NCBI GenBank assembly: GCA_035942915.1
Contig: DASZCR010000183.1
Location: forward strand, 1-46,865
Direction: 5' to 3'
DNA: 46,865 nucleotides
DNA from: DASZCR01 sp035942915
GTDB lineage: Bacteria > Acidobacteriota > Blastocatellia > Pyrinomonadales > Pyrinomonadaceae
Shown here: positions 35,001 through 41,532 of the stretch, in pieces
How the letters are laid out: each line of letters starts with the position of its first letter
Position numbering within the stretch: the stretch's first letter is position 1
Translations under genes and position numbers: made by a program
Notes under the pieces: model-generated
Seen by the model: only the letters and a program-made list of their open reading frames with translations
The model's database searches: none
What the model was told of the DNA's origin: nothing

Positions 35001-35625
35001 CAACCCGCGCATTGACCGCACAGCCTACCCGACGCTCCCTGACCTGCCCTTGTCCGCCAGAGAGGCCGTGAAGGTGGCTTCCTACTACGGCGCGTCCCCG
35101 CTGACGGAAAATCAAGCGAGTCTGCCGGCCGTTATGAGTGAGATAACGAAGGCAGATGTGCTCCACTTCGCGCTCCATTCCGCACTCGACGAAGAAGTTC
35201 CGCTGCGCTCGAAATTACTCTTAGCCAGCGCGGCGCAGGGAGCCTCCGAGACGGCCTCTCCCGACTCCGCGCTCTACGCTTACGAGGTCTATAACTTAAA
35301 GCTGCCGCAGGCACGCCTCGTGGTGCTCTCGGCCTGCCAGACAGGCGCCGAGCGTTACTACAACGGGGAAGGGATGAGCAGTCTGGCGCGTCCCTTTATC
35401 AGTGCCGGAGTCCCTCTGGTCGTGGCGAGCCTGTGGCCTGTCGATTCGGACGCGACCTCCGAACTGATGATTGGCTTCCATCGACACCGGCGACGCGACG
35501 GCCTCTCGACGGCTGCGGCGCTGAGAGCCGCTCAGTTAGAGATGCTGCGCGGCCCTGTGGCGCACTTCCATCATCCATATTACTGGGCACCCTTTACCCT
35601 CATCGGCGGCTACGCAACATTCTGA
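32071..35625 (+). CDS. TPR-CHAT protease with N-terminal anti-sigma-like segment, probable ATA start
   Basis: The 1184-residue protein begins with an anti-sigma-like cytoplasmic helix bundle (residues 1-90, LRQYLLGQLAEAEDEQVELR). A single membrane segment follows (about 97-117, LPAAAAALLFIGLGVAFW), then many TPR-like helical repeats (about 140-800) and a C-terminal CHAT caspase-like peptidase with His1036 in LHFALHSALDEE and Cys1089 in VVLSACQTG. The reading frame before the first TTG (32149) is open back to 32050 and has no ATG, GTG or TTG. An ATA at 32071, overlapping the sigma stop as ATAG, lies 9 bases after AAGGAG, and the 26 residues gained match the conserved family N-terminus. CHAT proteases act as signal-triggered executioners; here substrates are unknown. 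Confidence 0.88.
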   Translation: MASDEKRQLRQYLLGQLAEAEDEQVELRLLTDADCAVELDIVTDELVDQYVEGNLPAAERVQFEEYFLKSQVRQDKLSFARALKRRKATLRRATRLYRFYLPAAAAALLFIGLGVAFWRAFIYQSDVDKGVIALRSAFSRERPVDARLSALDYAPVGQQRGAEQVDAMQRDLAQGLLSYAAAKHPSAEAHHALGQYFLAERQFDRAIQQLKTALSLDPQNAEIHSDLGAALLEKGKHNLSATVQERGGDEFAQSLEHLNEALKLDDSLLGALFNRALLHQQMGLIREAEDDWRRYLEKETDARWLDEARRRLALLEEEKKKTSQSKEAILQQFLSASESGDDETAWRLVSNYHNRPGNLVVSPLLDAFLEQSANGNREAAGRSARLLKYAGELERQRAGDRFFSELARVYESATPEQRASLAEARGLMRRGHETWGQAKVEESLDFFSRAKQLFEQTGDVGEAKVAEYWMSFCHYRNNKQEQSLAILEPLAAFCEANGHVWLYVRCLYLRSSIHYLANEPSKAVDVALRSEELAGRTNDLVGMLNVVSALIEYYRYLGNYRKMLGYIQRSLPLVSSIPLDPVQGARHYGFVATGFASIGRHDAAAAYQREALRLALNTGSDAAIATNYAFLGMINGKLKNFGEALRHVRSAFDIAQARAGESAYRILMAYSSLQIGHIQREAGQVDEAIANYSRAIEIYEKFENFETHLYQAHKGRLLCYIAQGNDPLAAEEISETLKLVERYRTKIHEENNRNSFFDVEQSVYDAAIDFAYSRQHNPQQAFQYLESSRSRSLLDLLESDREVLFKVRDPDIVFSSVSQPLSLADIQQRMPERAQLLQYAVLENKILIWVISKSKISVVSQEVSQKELNEKVTGYVQMVSRAAEPEKEDALRGARDLFDILIRPVEALLDREKELCVIPDKVLNRLPFATLVSRSSGRYLIEDYLLLTSQSPTIFVLCSERAAQKEGDREETLLSVGNPRIDRTAYPTLPDLPLSAREAVKVASYYGASPLTENQASLPAVMSEITKADVLHFALHSALDEEVPLRSKLLLASAAQGASETASPDSALYAYEVYNLKLPQARLVVLSACQTGAERYYNGEGMSSLARPFISAGVPLVVASLWPVDSDATSELMIGFHRHRRRDGLSTAAALRAAQLEMLRGPVAHFHHPYYWAPFTLIGGYATF

Positions 35626-35774
35626 ACGACGGTTCACACCGCCAGACGCCCTGCAACACAGGCGCGGCCGCGCGCCGGCCGAAGCCCCGACACGTTTCCT
35701 ACGTTCTCTGTCATACATAAATGTGGACGTAATTTTGCGACACCAACGCACATGAAAGTGGAGAGGAGAGGTAT
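35626..35774. other. Intergenic region with GC-rich hairpin
   Basis: GGCGCG (35661-35666) pairs with CGCGCC (35671-35676) around a 4-base loop. No T-run follows, so it may attenuate or stabilise the message between the CHAT gene and the effectors. GAGGAGAGG upstream of 35775 is the next ribosome site. Confidence 0.4.
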
Positions 35775-36665
35775 ATGTGGACAGGAGTGAGCCTGACCAT
35801 CGTCTTCAGAGGACTGCTGGTCATACACAAGGTTGTGCCGGAGGAGGGAAATCCGTATTTCGAAATCGGCGTCCTCCCGGAAGAGGGGCACTTCCTCAGG
35901 ATTAACACCATCAAGAACGGCGTCCTCGCCGCGACCCGGACGCTTGCCGACAGGGTCAACCCCAGACGCCCCTTCTGGCGGCTCGTCGTTGATAACCCGC
36001 TCGGCGGCGTCAGCACACACACGCACGGAGAGTTCGATAGGGAGAGCCATCCCATTGAGGACGACTACCGTTGGGTGAACGACTTCAACGAACTGTTCGG
36101 CGACCTCACAGACAAACTCGACACCGGCATCCTTGAGCCTGTTATACGCATCCCGCACGGCGTCTTCTACACGCGTCTGAAGTCTCCACCGCTGAGCAAA
36201 TTGGTGGATGAAACGGCCGAGCCGTTCGGCGCTATCGCCGCCGTCACCGGCTGCGACATTCCGATGTTCGGCGGCGGCGCGCGTCTGGAGGAGGCGACGA
36301 CCGGCAATCTCATTTTCGACTTCGCGCCGGAGGCAAACACCATCTACGAGTTAACCAACACTCCGCCCGACGTTGAAGTAGAGCACGAACACGAGCATGG
36401 CTGTCCGCATTGCGGCTGCCCGCACCACCTGCCGGAACATGACCACGCGAATACCAATGCGCGCAGAGAGGGCGGAGACGAGCGAGCATCACAACACGGT
36501 TGTGAAGGCGACCATTTCAGGAGCTACTACAGATTATTCAAGAACCCCGACGCAGAGCCGCAAATCTGTTTTGTCAGACCCGGCCCGGCCCCTGCCCCCG
36601 ACCCCGCCCTGTGCGGCGTCATTCACGTCAGCCAACCGAACAAGCCGTTCGGCAGTGATGCGTGA
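35775..36665 (+). CDS. His/Cys-rich protein of unknown function in the CHAT island
   Basis: This 296-residue protein lacks a signal peptide. The first 200 residues form a beta-rich domain I do not recognise (MWTGVSLTIVFRGLLVIHK). Residues about 203-226 are a striking metal-binding cluster with many His and three Cys (EHEHEHGCPHCGCPHH and PEHDH). The C-terminal part (DHFRSYYRLFKN) is followed by a Pro-rich tail with further Cys residues. It sits between the CHAT protease and a subtilase, 20 bases from the latter, in an operon with two zinc peptidases. A role in metal delivery, metal sensing or binding in the regulated complex is possible. Function is unknown. Confidence 0.75.
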   Translation: MWTGVSLTIVFRGLLVIHKVVPEEGNPYFEIGVLPEEGHFLRINTIKNGVLAATRTLADRVNPRRPFWRLVVDNPLGGVSTHTHGEFDRESHPIEDDYRWVNDFNELFGDLTDKLDTGILEPVIRIPHGVFYTRLKSPPLSKLVDETAEPFGAIAAVTGCDIPMFGGGARLEEATTGNLIFDFAPEANTIYELTNTPPDVEVEHEHEHGCPHCGCPHHLPEHDHANTNARREGGDERASQHGCEGDHFRSYYRLFKNPDAEPQICFVRPGPAPAPDPALCGVIHVSQPNKPFGSDA

Positions 36666-36684
36666 GACGGAAAGGTGATGCGTG

Positions 36685-38277
36685 ATGGCCGACGAGCGAG
36701 AGGACGAGGCGACACCGAAGCGTGCGACTGAGAGAGGCTCGGCTTCCGCGCGCGACACGAGAGAGCGGCTCTGTACGGGCGAATGTACGAGGGCGAGGAC
36801 AAGGGCTGTGGCCGATGAATCATGGTGGCAACCGGGTCTCGTCGTCGTCGAGTTCCTCAATCCTGTCGAGCCGGAGTGGTTCGCCGAGGCGAACCGTGCG
36901 GGCAGACCTGAGCCGAATGCCCCCTGGCTGGACGTGTTCACGGTCTGGGATGTTCTTGACGAGCATGGGTTAGCCCACGACCCGGAATGGACATTCGACT
37001 ATGACGCGTCCGGCCTGTCGCCGGATTCAGACCGGGCGCGCTTCATTAACTTTCGTTTCCGACCCGATGAAGACGTGGTCTCCATCTCCGCATTGATGCG
37101 CGGCATGCGCGGAGTCGTCTTTGCTGCGCCCGAACCGTTGCTCGCCGCGCCGGATGAGTTGTTGGACATCTCGCAACCCGACGACTTGCCGCTGGTCGGC
37201 TCGCGCCCCAACGAGACGCCGTTGCTCAACGAACCGCTGGCGACCTCCGGCGGCGACCCGAACGGCAAGGCGGTCGTCAATCCTGCGACCCAACTACAGA
37301 ACCAATGGTATCTGTTCCGCTGCGAGGCCGACGACGTGTTGACTGGAAGAGCCGGGCGGGGTGTGGTCGTCGCCGATATCGACTGGGGCTTCCGCGTCAG
37401 TCATCAGGATTTGACAGGCGGGCGCATCAAGTTCTCCCTCAACGTTAAGGAAAACAATAACGATGTGACGCGAGGCCCCAGAGTGGAACACGGGACGGCC
37501 GTGCTCGGTCTCTTGGGCGGTGATGACAACAACGCGGGGATGTTGGGCTTCGCCTATGAAGCAGAACTGTGGGCTATTCAGGCCGACAACGGCAAGGGGT
37601 CATTCGACAGCGGGTTGTGGGCGCGAGCTATCAAAATCGTGAGCGACCGACCGAGCAATGGGAAACCGAAAGTCATTCTTGTCGAGGCCTCAAGCAACCG
37701 GGGTGGCAACGTCGAAATGTCTTCGCGTGTCCGCAAGGAGATTATCGATGCCATCAGCGGCGGCGCTATCGTCTGCGTGGCGGCGGGCAGCGCCGGTCTC
37801 AACGCCGATGATGACCATAGCGGAGTAAATATCCCGCCGACCGGCTCGATTCTCATCGGCGCGACAAAATACACAGCCAATACCGGACTGCACCAGCGCG
37901 GTGCGAGCAACTGGACGCGGGGCGACCGGATTGTGGTTTCAGCGCCGGGCGGAATCAACCATGACGTGACCTGTTGCAATTGCGCCGATGATAGATACAG
38001 AAACGATTTCGGCGGCAGTTCCGGCGCAGCCCCGAAGGTTGCAGGCACAATCGCTCTCATGCTTGAAGAAAATCCCGCCCTCAATCACGCGCAAGTGCGC
38101 GAGATTCTCCGTCGCACCGGAAGACAGATAAGCGTGACGGATGGCAAATTAATCGGCACTTTCCTCAACACGAAGGAGGCAGTCGCAGAGGCAGCGAGGG
38201 CGGGAGGGCGCATGAGACAGATGTTCCGCCGGATTGGCGACTTCTTCGGCGGTTTGTTCGGCAGGGGTGGAGACTGA
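36685..38277 (+). CDS. Subtilisin-like serine protease (S8) without signal peptide
   Basis: The 530-residue protein has an N-terminal region of about 200 residues (likely pro- or recognition domain), then the subtilase core: Asp in VVVADIDWGF (D233 by alignment, D231 also present), His269 in EHGTAVLGL, oxyanion Asn in VEASSNRGGN, and Ser446 in GGSSGAAPKVAG. A Gly/Arg-rich amphipathic tail ends it (RRIGDFFGGLFGRGG). There is no Sec or Tat signal, so it is probably cytoplasmic or released on lysis. The ATG at 36685 follows AAAGGTG. It is the third gene of the sigma-CHAT island and a natural candidate for activation by, or cooperation with, the CHAT protease. Confidence 0.9.
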   Translation: MADEREDEATPKRATERGSASARDTRERLCTGECTRARTRAVADESWWQPGLVVVEFLNPVEPEWFAEANRAGRPEPNAPWLDVFTVWDVLDEHGLAHDPEWTFDYDASGLSPDSDRARFINFRFRPDEDVVSISALMRGMRGVVFAAPEPLLAAPDELLDISQPDDLPLVGSRPNETPLLNEPLATSGGDPNGKAVVNPATQLQNQWYLFRCEADDVLTGRAGRGVVVADIDWGFRVSHQDLTGGRIKFSLNVKENNNDVTRGPRVEHGTAVLGLLGGDDNNAGMLGFAYEAELWAIQADNGKGSFDSGLWARAIKIVSDRPSNGKPKVILVEASSNRGGNVEMSSRVRKEIIDAISGGAIVCVAAGSAGLNADDDHSGVNIPPTGSILIGATKYTANTGLHQRGASNWTRGDRIVVSAPGGINHDVTCCNCADDRYRNDFGGSSGAAPKVAGTIALMLEENPALNHAQVREILRRTGRQISVTDGKLIGTFLNTKEAVAEAARAGGRMRQMFRRIGDFFGGLFGRGGD

Positions 38278-38424
38278 ACCCGGCATGTTTCACGAAGGTC
38301 GAAGCCTGCCACGCGGCTTGCACTGCTTCACCACCATTTCTGCGAGAGCTTTCCCGTCGCGTCAAGTGAGGTGCGATGCAGGTGATTTCTCTGTACCGTT
38401 CGGCCTCGATGTCTGAGCGCATAG

Positions 38425-38697
38425 TTGTTGACTTTCGTTCGGAGCGGAATTATTGTGTGCGCGCTTTTCTGCACGTCTTTGTGCCGGCCAGAGTCCAACA
38501 CGCACGAATTTCAGCCTCGCTCCTCATCCGTCCAAGTCACTCAAGCAGCCCCGGCGGAGACGAGGCACATCCTGAATTCAGACTCGCAAACTAGCCTGAG
38601 AGTGCGCGAGCGCATCCTTGCCGAGATGTCTTTAACGATTGTCCACACTTCACCACAGCGCCTCGCCGAAAGGAAGAGACAGGAACATGGCAACTAA
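38425..38697 (+). CDS. Possible small secreted protein or lipoprotein
   Basis: A 90-codon frame starting with TTG (LTFVRSGIIVCALFCTSLCR) looks like a signal peptide with Cys residues in the hydrophobic core, followed by a short polar domain. Its end overlaps the metalloprotease start by 11 bases. The ribosome site is weak and the 409-base gap between the subtilase and metalloprotease genes could equally be noncoding regulatory DNA. Low confidence. Confidence 0.3.
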   Translation: MLTFVRSGIIVCALFCTSLCRPESNTHEFQPRSSSVQVTQAAPAETRHILNSDSQTSLRVRERILAEMSLTIVHTSPQRLAERKRQEHGN

Positions 38698-39646
38698 GAA
38701 GAGCACGAAGAGCACGAAGAGCAGCAAGTCTTCCAAGGGCACAGCGGCCGAAGAGCCGGTGCCGTTAAGACGACAGTGCGGCGCCATGCAGGCGCACTTC
38801 CGTCTGCTGGAAGAAGACCCCAACTTCCGCATGAGACAGGCCAATCTGGAACGTGCGGTGGCGCGTCGCATGGCGAGCGGCGCGACGGCCAAGACTGCGC
38901 CGACGGTCATTCCCGTCGTGGTTCACGTCGTCTTCAACAGCAACGTCGAGAACATCTCCACCGCGCAAATCAAAAGCCAGATTAAGGTCTTGAACCGCGA
39001 CTTTCAGGCGAAGAACCCGGACAAGTCGAAAGTGCCGACGCCGTTTAAGGGACTCGTCGCCGACGCCCGCATCAAATTCGTCCTCGCCAACAAAGACCCG
39101 GACGGCAAACCCACTTCGGGCATTACGCGCAAGAAGACGACGCGCACCTCCTTCGGCTCGAACGATTCGGTGAAATTCACAGTCCTCGGAGGCCAAGACG
39201 CGTGGCCGCGCGACAAGTATCTCAACATCTGGGTCTGCCAACTGGGCGGCGGTCTCCTCGGCTATGCGCAGTTTCCCGGCGGGCAGCCGGAGACGGACGG
39301 CGTCGTGATTCTGCACACGGCCTTCGGGACGACCGGCACGGCCAAGCCTCCGTTCAATCTGGGACGGACGACCACGCACGAGGTCGGCCACTGGCTCAAC
39401 CTGCGCCACATCTGGGGCGACACGGAAGATTGCAGCGGGTCGGACTTTGTCGCCGACACGCCGAACGCGGCCGGGCCGAACTTCGGGACGCCCAGTTTCC
39501 CGCACATCTCCTGCAACAACGGCCCCAACGGTGATATGTTTATGAACTACATGGACTACGTTGACGACGCCGCCATGTTCATGTTCACGCCGCAACAGGT
39601 GGAGCGGATGGCCGCGACACTGGAAAACGAGCGTGACACGTTCTAA
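38687..39646 (+). CDS. M43-family (pappalysin-like) zinc metalloprotease without signal peptide
   Basis: The 319-residue protein has a Lys/Ser/Thr-rich N-terminal tail (ATKKSTKSTKSSKSSKG), encoded by a short tandem repeat of AAGAGCACG. The catalytic domain follows: H231-E232-x2-H235-x5-H241 in HEVGHWLNLRHIWGD and the Met-turn in MNYMDYVDD. Two Cys pairs near DCSGSDF and ISCNNG are typical of M43. Usual family members are secreted, but no signal is present here, as for the island's subtilase and aminopeptidase. AGGAA precedes the ATG. It probably digests proteins released by the other proteases of the island. Confidence 0.9.
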   Translation: MATKKSTKSTKSSKSSKGTAAEEPVPLRRQCGAMQAHFRLLEEDPNFRMRQANLERAVARRMASGATAKTAPTVIPVVVHVVFNSNVENISTAQIKSQIKVLNRDFQAKNPDKSKVPTPFKGLVADARIKFVLANKDPDGKPTSGITRKKTTRTSFGSNDSVKFTVLGGQDAWPRDKYLNIWVCQLGGGLLGYAQFPGGQPETDGVVILHTAFGTTGTAKPPFNLGRTTTHEVGHWLNLRHIWGDTEDCSGSDFVADTPNAAGPNFGTPSFPHISCNNGPNGDMFMNYMDYVDDAAMFMFTPQQVERMAATLENERDTF

Positions 39647-39676
39647 ACAGATAAATCGTCGCGGGGGGCAAGAGCA

Positions 39677-40003
39677 GTGGACAGCAAGAAGTTGAGGGAA
39701 ACTCTACAACGGACGTGGTATCACGCGGGCGAGGAAGATACGGCGACGGAGAAGGTTTACAAGGCTGTGCCGCCGGGCGGCGCTATCCCGCCGGGGCGCG
39801 CGCGCGACCCCTTCACGCTCAACCCCGACGGCACGTTGGTCGAAGGCGTGACAGCGCCGAACGACGCGCAGACCGAGTCCGCAGGAACTTGGAAGTTGGA
39901 GGGCGACGACCAACTTGCTTTCTACACGGAGGCGGGGGGCGAAGCCAGCCGGGTCATGAAAATCGCTTCGGTGACTAAAGACCGCCTGCTCGTCAAAAAG
40001 TAG
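39677..40003 (+). CDS. Small beta-type protein of the CHAT island
   Basis: This 108-residue protein starts at GTG 39677, 30 bases after the metalloprotease stop. It has short beta stretches (TWKLEGDDQLAFYTE, RVMKIASVTKDRLLVKK) resembling a small lipocalin-like or calycin fold, but no family motif. It could be a binding partner or inhibitor of one of the adjacent proteases; this is inference from position only. Confidence 0.65.
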   Translation: MDSKKLRETLQRTWYHAGEEDTATEKVYKAVPPGGAIPPGRARDPFTLNPDGTLVEGVTAPNDAQTESAGTWKLEGDDQLAFYTEAGGEASRVMKIASVTKDRLLVKK

Positions 40004-40179
40004 ACGCCGGTCGCGCCCGTCGCCTCCGACGTTCGCCCGTACAGCAATCCCGCCATCGGCCGCGAGGCTCTGCCGCGCTGTCCCGTCACTGCTCTGAAGT
40101 GGCGGGACAGCGCGCTTACATCCCACCGCAGACGCAAGGCTCCACGCCTCATTCGCGCGAGGCCGGAAAGGAACTCACC

Positions 40180-41466
40180 ATGAGATTAGCTCTCTATCGC
40201 CTCACCAATAATTCTCAGAGCACGCAGGCTAACACTTCCCGGCGCGCACGCTCTTCGGCTGCGGCGTCGGCGACGCCCACCGCTTCGTGGGCGCGTTTCG
40301 GAGACGAGGTGTTGGTTTACGCGGACGAAGCCGACACCGCCAAACTCGCTTTCACAGAGACGGGGCGCGCCGCGCGTCGTGTCAGTGAAGACACGCTCGC
40401 GCTCAAGCGCGACCAGATGCACGTCGTCGTCCAGAACGGGCGCATGTTCCAACAGGAGAACCCGCGCGTCCCTGTGCTTCTCGACAAGGGGCGCTACCTG
40501 CTGGTCAAACTCGACCCCAGACGTGCACGCCAACTCCGAGAGGCCAGCCCGACCTGCTACGGCATGTTTCCCCTGCGGGAGAATCAAGTCGTCTTCGACG
40601 TGCGCGATGCGGCCTCAGCGCGCGCGGCGAAAGTCGCGTGGGTCAACGCGCTGGTGCAAAAGGTCGAGCGCAACTCGTTCGCCTCTAAGCTGAGCCATCT
40701 GGTCTCTTTCCAGACGCGCCACTCCACCGGCAGCGGCTTTCGCAGCGCCTCGACGTGGGCGCGCGAGCAACTCAAGGCTTTAGACTACGTGACGCGCTTT
40801 CAGAACATCTCCGTCAACGGCAAGCCGAGCCGCAACCTGATTGCAGACAAGGCCGGACTCGGCCCTGCGCCGCGCAAGGTCGTGCTCGTCACCGCGCATC
40901 TGGATTCGGTGAACCTGTCGGGTGGCCCGTCTGCGCCTGCGCCCGGCGCGGACGACAACGGCAGCGGCAGCGCCGGACTCCTTGAGATGGCGCGTGCCTT
41001 CGCCGCGCATCCATCCGTGCATGACGTGCGCTTGATTCTCTTCGGCGGTGAGGAGCAGGGCTTGTTCGGCAGCCTGCACTACGTCTCAAGCCTCTCGCAG
41101 ACGGCGCGGCAGAGGGTTCTCTCCGTTCTCAACATGGACATGATAGGCACGCTCAACACGCCGACGCGCAGCGTCATGCTCGAAGGCGCGCCCCTCTCGC
41201 AGAGACTCATCGACGGGCTGGCGACGGCTGCGGCCACCTACACGTCGCTCAAGGTCGAGACCTCTCTCAATCCGTTCGCCAGCGACCACGTCCCCTTCAT
41301 CAAGGCCGGTGTCCCGGCCGTCCTGACCATCGAGGGAGCAGACAACACCAACAGCAACATTCACTCAAGCCGCGACACGCTTGACCACATCAATCATGAT
41401 TTCGCCGTCGAGATACTGCGCATGAACGTCGCCTTCATCGCCGGTGAAATCGGCCGTAAAGTTTAA
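40180..41466 (+). CDS. M28-family zinc aminopeptidase without signal peptide
   Basis: The 428-residue protein has an N-terminal region of 150 residues (a pro- or adaptor domain with DEVLVYADEADTAKLAF) and an M28 catalytic domain with a full di-zinc site: H240 in VTAHLDS, D258 in GADDNGSG, E291-E292 in FGGEEQGL, D320 in NMDMIG and H395 in NIHSSRDTLDH. It removes N-terminal residues from peptides. There is no signal peptide. The GGAAAGGAA ribosome site and tight spacing place it in the same unit as the M43 and S8 genes, completing an endo- plus exopeptidase set. Confidence 0.9.
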   Translation: MRLALYRLTNNSQSTQANTSRRARSSAAASATPTASWARFGDEVLVYADEADTAKLAFTETGRAARRVSEDTLALKRDQMHVVVQNGRMFQQENPRVPVLLDKGRYLLVKLDPRRARQLREASPTCYGMFPLRENQVVFDVRDAASARAAKVAWVNALVQKVERNSFASKLSHLVSFQTRHSTGSGFRSASTWAREQLKALDYVTRFQNISVNGKPSRNLIADKAGLGPAPRKVVLVTAHLDSVNLSGGPSAPAPGADDNGSGSAGLLEMARAFAAHPSVHDVRLILFGGEEQGLFGSLHYVSSLSQTARQRVLSVLNMDMIGTLNTPTRSVMLEGAPLSQRLIDGLATAAATYTSLKVETSLNPFASDHVPFIKAGVPAVLTIEGADNTNSNIHSSRDTLDHINHDFAVEILRMNVAFIAGEIGRKV

Positions 41467-41532
41467 GTCGCACGTTTGAGAGGCAATCGGTTCAGACGGA
41501 CGAAGACCTTCAGCGAGTCTCGGAGAGGAACC

